DNA from: a virus
Direction: 5' to 3' (one strand)
Length of the DNA stretch: 21,185 nucleotides
Virus record (IMG/VR): IMGVR_UViG_3300049215_000519
Location: 64,001-85,185 of that record
Of this stretch, positions 6,052 through 13,630 are shown in pieces. The notes beneath the pieces are model-generated. The model had not been told where the DNA came from. It did not search any database and saw nothing but the letters and a program-made list of their open reading frames with translations. Both the position numbers and the translations under genes were made by a program. Position 1 is the first letter of the stretch. The number at the start of each line of letters is the position of its first letter.

Positions 6052-8993
6052 TGACGCTCAGCCCGCAAACCTTCTTCGCAAACAACTTCCGCACGCCGGG
6101 CTTCATGTCCGCCGCGACGTTCGGAGCCAAGGGTGATGGTGTCACCGACGATCGCATTGCAATTCAGGCTGCGATCGATGCGGCGGTGGCGTTGGGTGGC
6201 TGCACGATCTACTTCCCGCCGGGCACGTACATGGTCAGCCGCGCGGGCGCGCACTTCTACTGCTTGAACATCTCCGGCAATAATGTCCGCTTTCAGGGCG
6301 CGTACCGCGGCGGATCGGTGATCCAGCAGGTCGCCGGGCTTCCAGCAGTCTCGGTGTCGTGTGTGTTCGGGGACTCGATCACGAACTTCCACGCCGAGAT
6401 GATGGAGTTCAACGGCAACTGGGGCAACGCGCTAACGACGGTCGCCTCGACGTCGAACAACCAGCTCCTCCCCGGCAGCGGCGGTCCCGCGACGATCAAC
6501 GTGCTCGACACGACGGGCTTCCCAGCGAGCGGCACGTTCACCGCGGTGCTGCCGGACCGCTTCGGGCAGGTCGTGACGTACACCGGGAAGACCGCGACGT
6601 CGTTCACTGGATGCACGGGTGGCACGGGCACGCTCCTCACCGGCCAAAACGTGGGCTACGTCGATGGCCAGGCTGGCATCAACCAAGGTGATCAGACCGG
6701 CGACCCGCAGAACCACGGCTGCATGATGCGTGGCTGCAACAATCTGCTCTTTCGCGACTGCCGGTTCGTGCAGAACTACGGCGACGGGATCTGGATCGGC
6801 GAGTCGGCGACCACGCCGTCGATCGGCCAAGAGACGCGCGTACTCGACTGCGATTTCTTCATGGTCGCGCGCAACGGCATCTCGATCGGTAACTCGACCA
6901 ACGACGTGCTTGTACAGAATTCGCGATTCGTCGCGAACTTCCAGGTGTGCTTCGATAGTGAGCCTGGCGGACTCGTGCAAAACGTCAAGATCGACAACAA
7001 CGACATGTTCGGGTGGTGGGATCAATCTCGTGCCGCCGGGCAATTCAACGGCGTCATCAACATGCAAGGCGCCTTTCCTGCGGCGCCTCTTGTTGGTCTG
7101 CACATCACCAACAACTTTGTGAGTGGCAGCATCGGCATCGAATTTGCTCAGGGTGTCGTCATCACCGGCAATGAGGTCACGCAGGACTTCTTTGGCGATG
7201 CGACGTCGGCGATCTACTGCGCGATCTATGAAGACTCGTTTATTATCAACAACAACTTCGTTTATTCTAGAACATCTACTACGGCAGGAGCAGTGTTACG
7301 TCTTGGTGCGATTGCAGTCACGTTCTTTGCCGGAGGATCGCAGCAGAACCAATTGCCAACTAACGGGATCATCAGCGGCAATCAAGTAAAGGTCCGCAAT
7401 GCTCGAGATGGCATATACATCAACACGCCCGGCGCGACGGGTCAGCTCGTCACTGGAACTGGATCTACGATCACCGACACGACCCTGATCGACACTACGT
7501 CGACGTGGACTGTCAATCAATGGGCAGGTTATCGAGTTCAGGTCGGCGCCGCATTCGCCGAGATTCTCTCGAACACGTCGAACGGCGCAGGGCTCGGTGG
7601 CACGCTCACGCTCAGACGGCAGGCGGGTGGCACCTCAAATGCGTGGACGGACTACCTCGGAAAAGCGTATTACACGCCAACAGCACCAGCCTCGTACACG
7701 ATCTTTGGTCAATCAGGCATGGTCGTTGTCGACAACAACCAGATCGATTGCGCCAACGATGGTTGGGGTGCAGGCGGCTATGGCATCTACTGCACCAACA
7801 GTACGAACGGGCTCACCATCCCGTCTGGTCGGATCCGGCTGACGCGCAACCAGATCTCGAACGCAAATCCGTCCGCGATCAAGATCGTGCGCTCGCCGTC
7901 GCAGCCGTACACGTTCCTCGAGCTGACGAACAACTACGCGTACGACACGCAGCTGGTGCCGACGTGCATCACCAACATCGACATGGATCTGCCGTTCAAC
8001 ATCACCAAGTTCGTGATGCGCGACAACCAGGTCGAGGGAGCGATCGCCGCGCACAACGTTACAAGTGGCGTGTGGATCGTCAACGATGGCTCGCCGCAAC
8101 AGTGGGCAGGCTGGAGTTCACCCAACGGAGTCATTGCGGCGTCGATTGGCTCGATCTTCCAGCGGCTCGATCCTGGTGGCGCAGCTGCGCTATGGGTCAA
8201 GCAATCGGACGACAGCCTCAACACGGGATGGGTACGTCTCACGCAGCCTACGACTGTGGGCTGGACCATCGATTCGGGCTCGGGCATCGGCATCCCGCAG
8301 AACACGACCGAGTGGATCAACGTCATCGCAGCTGCGGGCTTGACCGGGCTCGTTTCGGTGCCGGATGCTCTGTGGCTCTGCCAGGAGGCAGCGGGCAATC
8401 TCGCCGACTCGATCGGCATCTTCACGATGACGGCGACGGGCGCGAACCTGCGCTACCAGCAGACCGTCCCTGCGTGGCAAAGCAAGGGAGTCGGCTTCCC
8501 GGTCAACGTGTTCCAAGGCTGGGCCAACACGGATGCCTCATTGCCTGATCTCCTAGTCGCGAACGCGACCATGTGCTGCTATGCGGAGATCACCAACCCG
8601 CTCAACCAGAGCAGCCTGCTCAACATGGGTACAGGGGCTGGCACGACGTCGTACATCGGGACCGACGGCACGGGCAAGCCTCGAGCAGCTTCTGGTGCCG
8701 TTGGTGCCACGGGAACTCTTGCGACGACGGGCGCCGTCAGTCCGTTCGTGATCCAGAGCAATCGCACAGGGCTGGCATGCACTGGGCTCACGTCCCACGA
8801 CAAGCTGTCGCCTGCATTCTCCGTCGGTGTGACAGGCAAGCAGATCCAGTTCGGCAATCCTGCAGCTGCTGGGGTCAACAAGACGCCCGCAGCCAACATC
8901 GTGTACGGCTGGGCTTGGCTCACCACGACTCCTACGGCTGCACAGATCAAGCTGATCTTGCAGGTGCTAGGATGGATCATCGACTGGTCGTAG
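6051..8993 (+). CDS. tailspike-like protein with pectate-lyase-type beta-helix
   Basis: This 980-residue protein is the largest in the window. Residues 20-64 carry the typical opening of the pectate-lyase-3 superfamily (FGAKGDGVTDDRIAIQAAID, then a Gly-rich turn and YFPPGTYMVS). Long Asn/Gly/Ile ladders with NN and GN turns follow, consistent with a right-handed parallel beta-helix to about residue 670. Two insertions with Gly/Thr-rich hairpins (about 137-205 and 480-535) interrupt the coils. The last 200 residues resemble a concanavalin-like lectin domain, with a start of the type ALWLCQEAAGNLADS. Such proteins usually bind or depolymerise host surface polysaccharide. Catalytic residues cannot be assigned by eye. 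Its ATG overlaps the previous stop by one base. Confidence 0.8.
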   Translation: MTLSPQTFFANNFRTPGFMSAATFGAKGDGVTDDRIAIQAAIDAAVALGGCTIYFPPGTYMVSRAGAHFYCLNISGNNVRFQGAYRGGSVIQQVAGLPAVSVSCVFGDSITNFHAEMMEFNGNWGNALTTVASTSNNQLLPGSGGPATINVLDTTGFPASGTFTAVLPDRFGQVVTYTGKTATSFTGCTGGTGTLLTGQNVGYVDGQAGINQGDQTGDPQNHGCMMRGCNNLLFRDCRFVQNYGDGIWIGESATTPSIGQETRVLDCDFFMVARNGISIGNSTNDVLVQNSRFVANFQVCFDSEPGGLVQNVKIDNNDMFGWWDQSRAAGQFNGVINMQGAFPAAPLVGLHITNNFVSGSIGIEFAQGVVITGNEVTQDFFGDATSAIYCAIYEDSFIINNNFVYSRTSTTAGAVLRLGAIAVTFFAGGSQQNQLPTNGIISGNQVKVRNARDGIYINTPGATGQLVTGTGSTITDTTLIDTTSTWTVNQWAGYRVQVGAAFAEILSNTSNGAGLGGTLTLRRQAGGTSNAWTDYLGKAYYTPTAPASYTIFGQSGMVVVDNNQIDCANDGWGAGGYGIYCTNSTNGLTIPSGRIRLTRNQISNANPSAIKIVRSPSQPYTFLELTNNYAYDTQLVPTCITNIDMDLPFNITKFVMRDNQVEGAIAAHNVTSGVWIVNDGSPQQWAGWSSPNGVIAASIGSIFQRLDPGGAAALWVKQSDDSLNTGWVRLTQPTTVGWTIDSGSGIGIPQNTTEWINVIAAAGLTGLVSVPDALWLCQEAAGNLADSIGIFTMTATGANLRYQQTVPAWQSKGVGFPVNVFQGWANTDASLPDLLVANATMCCYAEITNPLNQSSLLNMGTGAGTTSYIGTDGTGKPRAASGAVGATGTLATTGAVSPFVIQSNRTGLACTGLTSHDKLSPAFSVGVTGKQIQFGNPAAAGVNKTPAANIVYGWAWLTTTPTAAQIKLILQVLGWIIDWS

Positions 8994-10049
8994 ATGCCGC
9001 TGCAAACCCTCAAAAGCATGGTGCACTTCTCCGGGGTCAACCCGGGGCAGTCCGTCACGTTACCGCACGGCCTCTCGAACAACTTCCGGCCGGTCGTTCC
9101 CGACGTCTGCACGCCGGACAACGGCAACTTCGTGTTCGTCGCCGCTGACGAGTTCACCATCACGTTCCAGAACACTGGCACGATCGCAGCCGACTGCGAC
9201 GTGCTCTGCGAGTCGTGGCACACGATCGAGCGCGCGTTCGGCGCCACGCAGAGCGTCAGCCTCGTACCTGCTCCGTTCATCCCTGCTGGTGGTGGAGGTG
9301 GAGCAGGCCAGCAGGTCATCAAAACGATCTCGGCTGGTACCGCGTTCGCGACCTCGCAAGAGGTCGTGTTCTCGAATTCCAACGGCATCTCGTTCGGTGC
9401 TGATGGAACGAGCGTCATCACGGCTGCGTTCGACGCGATCAAGACGATCGTCGGACATGGCGGCTCGACAGCTTCTGGCCCGACGATCTCGTTCCAGGAC
9501 GGAAACGGCGTCACCTTCGGCATCAGCGGCAATACGATCACGGCTTCGGTGCAGACGGCGGGTGGCACGGCGACGGGCGTTGGCATCAGCGCTGGTACGC
9601 AGACGGCTGGAACCGGCGTGGTGGTTTTCTCGAACTCCAACGGCATCTCGTTCGGGATGAACGCTTCGACGGTCACCGCAACCGCGGCTGACATCAAGGC
9701 GATCTCGGTCGGCGGCAGCGCCGTGACCAATGGCACGGTCGTGTTCTCGAACTCGAACTCGGTGAGCTTTGGCTACAACGGATCGACCATCACGGCCTCG
9801 GTCTACCAGCCGTCGGTCTCGAGGCTCGTTGGCTTCACCGCAGCGGGTGGCGAGACCCAGCTCACCGTGACGTTCACGCCAGCCGCGCCCGCGTCGAGCT
9901 ACAGCGTGTTGCCGTTCCTGAATGGCGTCAGCTTCCAAGTTGCGTTCGATTGCCCGGCCTCTGCCCGTTCGGTCAGTCAGTTCGTGGCGATCCCGTCGGG
10001 CTCGCTTGCAGCCGGTGACCAGATCGGTTTCCACCTCATCGCGACCTGA
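8994..10049 (+). CDS. repeat-containing fibre/adhesin protein (351 aa)
   Basis: Residues 1-85 form a beta-rich domain ending CESWHTIERAFG, probably the virion anchor or a collar-like domain. A Gly hinge (about 98-105) follows, then four copies of the SNSN repeat (about 111-270) and a C-terminal domain of about 75 residues ending in QIGFHLIAT. The second repeat is the most diverged (SFQDGNGVTFG). The ATG directly follows the TAG of the beta-helix gene with no Shine-Dalgarno, implying coupled translation. The shared repeats tie it to the 382-aa protein on the other side of the beta-helix gene. I infer a fibre or adhesion role; receptor unknown. Confidence 0.7.
   Translation: MPLQTLKSMVHFSGVNPGQSVTLPHGLSNNFRPVVPDVCTPDNGNFVFVAADEFTITFQNTGTIAADCDVLCESWHTIERAFGATQSVSLVPAPFIPAGGGGGAGQQVIKTISAGTAFATSQEVVFSNSNGISFGADGTSVITAAFDAIKTIVGHGGSTASGPTISFQDGNGVTFGISGNTITASVQTAGGTATGVGISAGTQTAGTGVVVFSNSNGISFGMNASTVTATAADIKAISVGGSAVTNGTVVFSNSNSVSFGYNGSTITASVYQPSVSRLVGFTAAGGETQLTVTFTPAAPASSYSVLPFLNGVSFQVAFDCPASARSVSQFVAIPSGSLAAGDQIGFHLIAT
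9324..9803 (+). repeat. four SNSN-type repeats, set B
   Basis: Four in-frame units encode the VFSNSNGISFG...TAS motif. The last unit (around 9740) shares with set A the DNA for VVFSNSN, and the AGTQTAG block near 9592 matches blocks in set A. Both sets are in the same orientation and flank the 2.9-kb beta-helix gene. Confidence 0.8.
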
Positions 10050-10053
10050 GCGC

Positions 10054-10083
10054 GCTGTCAGACCTAGCTGGTAGCCTCAAGCC
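10054..10083 (+). promoter_or_regulatory. phage promoter-like motif, leaderless start
   Basis: GCTGTCAGACC (10054-10064) is followed after 7 bases by TAGCCT (10072-10077) in an extended -10 context (TGG before it), then 6 bases to the GTG at 10084. The same box and spacing occur at 14663 and, on the minus strand, at 20408. There is no Shine-Dalgarno, so the transcript is probably leaderless. Confidence 0.65.
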
Positions 10084-10851
10084 GTGGTTGAAGATCCGAA
10101 GTGGAAAAACATCAACGAGGTCGCGGCGCAGTTCGCGGATGACGGCAACGGCAAGGGATTCCAACGCGCAGCTGTGCTTCACGGCTCGACGTTCAAGGAC
10201 TGCTCGACGGTCATCGTCGTCCCCAGTCGTGACGAGAAGTTCCATCATCGCGTGATCACGGCGTGGCAGAACCTGATCGCGCCGATGAACCAAAAGCGTT
10301 GCTTCCTGTTCGTGATCAACGATGAGGTTGGCGCTGCGTACACCAATACGATTCAGGGCATTCTCGCCAACCCCGAGATGTCTTCGTGGAAGTACATCAT
10401 GACGATGGAGAGCGACAACTTGCCCCCGCCCGATGCGCATATTCGTATGATCGAGACGATCGAGGCCGGACAATACGATGGTGTTTCAGGCATTTACTTT
10501 ACTAAGGGTGATGTGAACATGCCGATGGCCTACGGCGATCCCGAGGAGTTCCGCAAGACCGGCGTTCTGGATTTCCGGCCGCGCGACATCCGCGAGGCAC
10601 TGGCGAAGGGGCAGGTGATGGAGGTCAACGGCATCGCGATGGGCTGCTCGCTCTACCGCATGAGCCTGTTCAAGGAAGTCCAGCCGCCGTGGTTCGTCAC
10701 GCTGAATGACTACACCGAAGGCCAAGGCGCTGCGGCGATGACACAAGACCTCTACTTCTGTCGCGCGGCGCGCATGCAGGGCAAACGCTTCGCCGTCGAC
10801 TTCCGCGTTCGCGTGGGCCACATGGATCTCACCAGTGGAGAGGTGTACTGA
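10084..10851 (+). CDS. GT-A-type glycosyltransferase-like protein
   Basis: The 255-residue product has a GT-A-like arrangement. A first strand (STVIVVPSRD, residues 41-50) is followed by a helix with HHRVITAWQNL, a second strand (KRCFLFVIND), and a DXD-like acidic triplet in YIMTMESDN (ESD, residues 109-111) that would bind metal and nucleotide-sugar. A later segment is TQDLYFCRAARMQG (220-233), a pattern common in family 2 enzymes. It is the first gene of the sugar operon. GTG is the start because the promoter-like motif ends 6 bases before it. The next gene's ATG overlaps its TGA. Donor and acceptor cannot be deduced. It may glycosylate virion proteins or host surface polymer. Confidence 0.7.
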   Translation: MVEDPKWKNINEVAAQFADDGNGKGFQRAAVLHGSTFKDCSTVIVVPSRDEKFHHRVITAWQNLIAPMNQKRCFLFVINDEVGAAYTNTIQGILANPEMSSWKYIMTMESDNLPPPDAHIRMIETIEAGQYDGVSGIYFTKGDVNMPMAYGDPEEFRKTGVLDFRPRDIREALAKGQVMEVNGIAMGCSLYRMSLFKEVQPPWFVTLNDYTEGQGAAAMTQDLYFCRAARMQGKRFAVDFRVRVGHMDLTSGEVY

Positions 10852-11834
10852 TGGGCAAGAACGTTTTGATTACGGGCGCTGCTGGCTTCATCGGAAGTCA
10901 CGTTGCTCGCTACTTCGCGAGCAAGTACCCAGATTGGAAGATCAGCACGATCGAGCGGCTGAACTATGCTTCGGCGCTAGAGCGGCTGGTTCCTGTCGCC
11001 AGCCGGTTGAAGATTGTGCTGCACGATCTGCGAGCCCCAATCCCCGAGTATGTGCGCAACCAGCTCGGTGAGTTGGATCTCGTGTTTCACTTGGCGGCTG
11101 AGACCCACGTCGATCGCAGTTGCGTAGATCCTACACCGTTCGTCGAGTCGAACATCCTCGGCACGTTCAACATGCTCGAGTTCTGTCGGTTGTACCAGCC
11201 GAAGTTGCAGATGTTCTTCCAGATCTCGACTGACGAAGTCTACGGTCCTGCGCCAGTCGGAGTGGATCACACCGAAGAGGCACCACATCGGCCATCCAAT
11301 GTGTACTCGGCGACCAAGGCAGCGGCGGAAGATCTCGTGTATGCGTACGAGCACTCCATGGGGGTACCAGTCATCACGACGAACACGATGAACAACATCG
11401 CCCCCACACAAGCTGTTGAGAAGTACATCCCGCGCGTGATCAGGGCGCTCGTTCGAGGAGATCTCATCACGGTTCATGGGACGCCCGACAACGTTGGCAG
11501 TCGAAAGTATCTCCACGCGCGCGATCACGCGAGCGCTCTCGATTTCCTCATGTTCAACGGCAAGCGCGGAGAGCGATACAACGTCGTCGGAGCTGAAGAG
11601 GTTTCGAATCTCGACGTGGTGAGGCGGATCGAAGGTGTCTTGACAGATCTCGGTCGCCGTGTTGAAGCCAAAGTAAAGTTTCAGGATTTTCATCTCGGGC
11701 GCCCTGGTCACGATCGTCGCTACAGCCTTGACGGATCAAAGATGGCTGGCCTCGGCTGGACTCCGCCGACATCATTCGATGAGACGCTGCGTGAGATCGT
11801 TGGCTGGACCTTGGAGCATCCTGAATGGCTGTGA
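10851..11834 (+). CDS. dTDP-glucose 4,6-dehydratase-like NAD-dependent enzyme
   Basis: This 327-residue protein is a short-chain dehydrogenase of the extended epimerase/dehydratase type. The NAD-binding Gly motif GAAGFIGSH is at residues 9-17, the FHLAAETHVDRS motif at about 79-90, the STDEVYG motif at 126-132 (Asp-Glu as in dehydratases), and the catalytic YSATK at 152-156. NNIAPTQAVEKYIPRV corresponds to the NNYGPYQ...KLIP region of dTDP-glucose 4,6-dehydratase (RfbB/RmlB), which converts dTDP-glucose to the 4-keto-6-deoxy sugar. Length matches the family. It overlaps the glycosyltransferase gene by one base and the next small gene by 10 bases. Substrate assignment is by family resemblance; a related NDP-sugar dehydratase is possible. 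Confidence 0.85.
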   Translation: MGKNVLITGAAGFIGSHVARYFASKYPDWKISTIERLNYASALERLVPVASRLKIVLHDLRAPIPEYVRNQLGELDLVFHLAAETHVDRSCVDPTPFVESNILGTFNMLEFCRLYQPKLQMFFQISTDEVYGPAPVGVDHTEEAPHRPSNVYSATKAAAEDLVYAYEHSMGVPVITTNTMNNIAPTQAVEKYIPRVIRALVRGDLITVHGTPDNVGSRKYLHARDHASALDFLMFNGKRGERYNVVGAEEVSNLDVVRRIEGVLTDLGRRVEAKVKFQDFHLGRPGHDRRYSLDGSKMAGLGWTPPTSFDETLREIVGWTLEHPEWL

Positions 11835-12154
11835 TCGAGATCCGAACCTGCAAGCGCTGTGGTCAAGAGTTTCAGCCGACCGCTCGAGGCCAAAAGTATT
11901 GCGGCAAGCAGAAGGTGCGTGGGACCTGTCTCCAGGGGATTTATGAGCAAGAGCAAGATCAAGAAGCCGGGCGAGCACAACATCAGAACGCTGGGTCCTC
12001 CGACGCTGCCGATGGCTGCTTCGACGGTATCGCTCAAGATCGACCTCGGCTGCGGCCAGAACCCTCGCGAGGGCTTCGAAGGCGCCGATCGCGTCGCAGG
12101 GCCAACCGTCAAGCATGTCGTGAACCTGTTCCGCTACCCATGGCCGTGGGCTGA
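11825..12154 (+). CDS. zinc-ribbon-like small protein, possibly frameshifted
   Basis: The first 35 residues look real: MAVIEIRTCKRCGQEFQPTA, then RGQKYCGKQKVRGTC, a CxxC...C...C arrangement typical of small zinc ribbons. A TTGGAG precedes the ATG by about 9 bases. After the last Cys the frame continues about 210 bases inside the methyltransferase gene and becomes Arg/Gln-rich, like a shadow translation. At the GGGG tract near 11936-11939, reading back one base or one added G would give a TGA at 11944-11946, overlapping the methyltransferase ATG at 11943 (ATGA). A 40-residue protein broken by an indel, sequencing error or programmed -1 shift is therefore plausible. The coordinates give the uninterrupted frame. 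Confidence 0.45.
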   Translation: MAVIEIRTCKRCGQEFQPTARGQKYCGKQKVRGTCLQGIYEQEQDQEAGRAQHQNAGSSDAADGCFDGIAQDRPRLRPEPSRGLRRRRSRRRANRQACREPVPLPMAVG

Positions 12155-12593
12155 CAACTCCATCGAGCAGCTCAACGCGAGCCACTTCATCGAGCACATC
12201 CCAGACGTCGAAGTCGAGGCGGATGGCACCACGGCGGAGTGGGGTGAAGGGCAAGATGCGCTCTTGCGGTTCTTCGACGAGTGCTACCGCGTGTTGATCC
12301 CCGACGGCTGGCTGTTCCTGCAGTGGCCAAGCCTTCGTAGCAACCGAGCGTTTCAGGACCCGACGCATCGCCGCTTCATCCCCGAGGCAACGATGGGCTA
12401 CCTCGACCGCGACTGGCGCGTGTCGCAGAAGCTCGATCATTACAACGTCAAGTGCCACTTCAAGGCGTTCGACGTTGGGCACACCTACGACTCGTCGATC
12501 CACGCGCGTCACGATCAGGTTCGTGAGCGCTTCGTCCAAAATTATTGGAATGGTTCGATCGATTTTTGCGCGAAGTTAAAAGCTATCAAGTAG
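11943..12593 (+). CDS. class I SAM-dependent methyltransferase
   Basis: The 216-residue product carries methyltransferase motif I (KIDLGCGQNP, residues 32-41). HFIEHIPD follows, as in Methyltransf_11-type enzymes, then FFDECYRVLIPDGWLFLQWPS, the usual strand-turn after motif III. It lies last in the sugar operon, so a sugar, glycan or peptide substrate is likely, but DNA or small-molecule methylation cannot be excluded. ATG at 11943 was chosen because a Lys-rich natural N-terminus follows and upstream in-frame codons belong to the previous gene. The last 50-60 bases are A+T-richer than the rest. The final residues AKLKAIK are repeated at the end of the following HNH gene, showing that the 3' end was duplicated by an insertion. 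Confidence 0.8.
   Translation: MSKSKIKKPGEHNIRTLGPPTLPMAASTVSLKIDLGCGQNPREGFEGADRVAGPTVKHVVNLFRYPWPWADNSIEQLNASHFIEHIPDVEVEADGTTAEWGEGQDALLRFFDECYRVLIPDGWLFLQWPSLRSNRAFQDPTHRRFIPEATMGYLDRDWRVSQKLDHYNVKCHFKAFDVGHTYDSSIHARHDQVRERFVQNYWNGSIDFCAKLKAIK
12570..12593 (+). repeat. recoded copy of methyltransferase 3' end
   Basis: These eight codons (AKLKAIK plus TAG) recur at 13149-13172. The 24-bp copies differ at 5 positions, all synonymous; this upstream copy uses the A+T-richer codons TTA, AAA and GCT. It lies at the left edge of the HNH insertion. Confidence 0.85.
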
Positions 12594-13172
12594 ATGCCTC
12601 GTGGAGCCACAGTCATTGATTTACTTGGCCAGCGCTTTGGTCGGCTGGTGGTGATCGCGCAAATCGCCGAGCGAAAGGATCGGGGCGTAGTTTGGCGGTG
12701 TCGATGCGATTGCGGGAAGGACCACGATGTGAGGGGTGCAGGTCTACGACATGGGAAGACTAGGTCGTGTGGCTGCCTCCAAAAAGAGCGAAATGATTGT
12801 GGGCCTACTCATCGATGCTGGAGAGGTGTGGGAGACCTGCCAGGACGGTATTGGTATCAGGTGTTGACGGGGGCGGCTTCTCGCGGACTTTCAGTGTTGA
12901 TCACCATGGAACAGGCTTGGAACGTCTTCGTCAGTCAAGATGGAATCTGCGCGCTCAGCGGACGCAAACTCACGTTTGGTACCAGGAAGCGCGCGTGGCA
13001 GATGACTGCGTCTCTCGATCGCATCGATAGCTCACGAGGGTACGAAATGGACAACATCCAATGGATTCACAAGCGTCTGCAGTTCATGAAGAACAACCTG
13101 ACCGACGACGAGTTCGTAGGATGGTGTCGAGACATCGTCGATCACCAGGCCAAGCTCAAGGCGATCAAGTAG
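12594..13172 (+). CDS. HNH homing-type endonuclease
   Basis: The 192-residue protein has two parts. Residues 8-66 form a zinc-binding domain often found in phage HNH proteins (DLLGQRFGRLVV, CRCDCGK at 36-42, SCGC at 58-61). Residues 115-180 form the nuclease part with ICALSG, SLDRIDSS at 140-147 and MDNIQWIHK, the last His-like and Asn positions fitting a divergent HNH site. ATG immediately follows the methyltransferase TAG with no Shine-Dalgarno, so translation is probably coupled. The C-terminal AKLKAIK is not expected in HNH proteins and equals the methyltransferase terminus. Its TAG overlaps the GTG of the next gene. It is likely a free-standing mobile endonuclease gene, active or recently active. 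Confidence 0.8.
   Translation: MPRGATVIDLLGQRFGRLVVIAQIAERKDRGVVWRCRCDCGKDHDVRGAGLRHGKTRSCGCLQKERNDCGPTHRCWRGVGDLPGRYWYQVLTGAASRGLSVLITMEQAWNVFVSQDGICALSGRKLTFGTRKRAWQMTASLDRIDSSRGYEMDNIQWIHKRLQFMKNNLTDDEFVGWCRDIVDHQAKLKAIK
13149..13172 (+). repeat. ancestral-looking copy of methyltransferase 3' end
   Basis: This copy encodes AKLKAIK plus TAG with G+C-rich codons and is now the 3' end of the HNH gene. Its TAG overlaps the GTG start at 13172, and its AAGG can act as a weak Shine-Dalgarno for that gene, which may explain why this copy kept its DNA sequence. Confidence 0.85.
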
Positions 13173-13357
13173 TGAAGGCGTACGTGCTGCAGTTCCCGCA
13201 AGGTGGGCGGCTCGTGATCCACGCTGATGAGTCTCGGGTCCACCTCGAGTCGACGATCAACGACACGAAGATCCTCATCACCGTCGAGCCCGACATCGCG
13301 CGTGAGATTGCAGACGCGATCACCGAAATCTCCCAGCTGATCAAGGTCGCCAACTGA
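13172..13357 (+). CDS. small hypothetical protein (61 aa)
   Basis: The product starts MKAYVLQFPQGGRLVIHADE and ends in an Ile-rich amphipathic helix (REIADAITEISQLIKVAN). It has a beta-hairpin-plus-helix look, with no Cys and no membrane segment. I chose the GTG that overlaps the preceding TAG because such overlaps are frequent in this genome and protein-like sequence starts exactly there. Before the HNH insertion this gene would have overlapped the methyltransferase stop in the same way. Its TGA overlaps the next ATG by one base. Function unknown. Confidence 0.6.
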   Translation: MKAYVLQFPQGGRLVIHADESRVHLESTINDTKILITVEPDIAREIADAITEISQLIKVAN

Positions 13358-13605
13358 TGTCGAAATGGGAGAAAAACGAACGTGATGTGCTCAGAAGTCG
13401 ATGTACCGATCAGACGTGGAACGTTGCTCGGCAGAGCGATGGCTACGTGAGCTACGAAGCGGCTCAGCTCGCCGTGATGCAGGACATCCGCGACGAGCTG
13501 AAGAAGCTCAACGCGATCTTCCACTGCTCGAACGCGCTCGAGATCCCGACCATCCTCCGTCAAATCAGAAGAAATACGACCAAGCACAAAGCCAAGAGAA
13601 AGTAG
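13357..13605 (+). CDS. small basic hypothetical protein (82 aa)
   Basis: The 82-residue product is soluble and basic at both ends. It starts MSKWEKNERDVLRSRCTDQT, has a central helix (AVMQDIRDELKKLNAIF) with coiled-coil character, and ends in NTTKHKAKRK. Two Cys are present. The one-base overlap with the previous gene (TGATG) indicates the same operon. It is the last gene of the operon that began at 10084; a new leaderless promoter-like site starts 10 bases after its stop. A nucleic-acid-binding or virion-internal role would fit the charge, but I recognise no family. Confidence 0.6.
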   Translation: MSKWEKNERDVLRSRCTDQTWNVARQSDGYVSYEAAQLAVMQDIRDELKKLNAIFHCSNALEIPTILRQIRRNTTKHKAKRK

Positions 13606-13615
13606 CTAGAAGCCG

Positions 13616-13630
13616 TGGTACTTTACGGTC
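13616..13630 (+). promoter_or_regulatory. extended -10 with leaderless start
   Basis: TGGTACTTT (extended -10, 13616-13624) ends 6 bases before the ATG at 13631. There is no Shine-Dalgarno and no 11-bp GCTGTCAGACC box here. Confidence 0.5.

Larger units (their letters stand above)
12570..13172 (+). mobile_element. HNH homing-type endonuclease insertion at gene 3' end
   Basis: The HNH gene is bounded by two copies of the methyltransferase terminal codons. The right copy (13149-13172) has codon use like the host gene and overlaps the start of the next gene, so I take it as the ancestral end. The left copy is synonymously recoded and probably came with the element, perhaps beginning near 12537 where the sequence turns A+T-rich. 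The HNH protein ends by reading through the ancestral copy. Exact borders cannot be fixed without an uninserted relative. Confidence 0.6.

Noticed and set aside
7505-8548. Plus-strand frame of 347 codons inside the beta-helix gene
   Set aside because: Arg/His/Gln-rich composition and full overlap with a well-supported gene mark it as an out-of-frame shadow.
8579-9736. Long minus-strand open frame of 385 codons
   Set aside because: Antisense to the end of the beta-helix gene and a repeat-fibre gene. Its internal periodicity is only the reverse of the SNSN repeats.
4948-9803. Regular repeats considered as a CRISPR-like array
   Set aside because: The repeats are in-frame protein-coding units with variable, non-unique intervening sequence and no cas genes.
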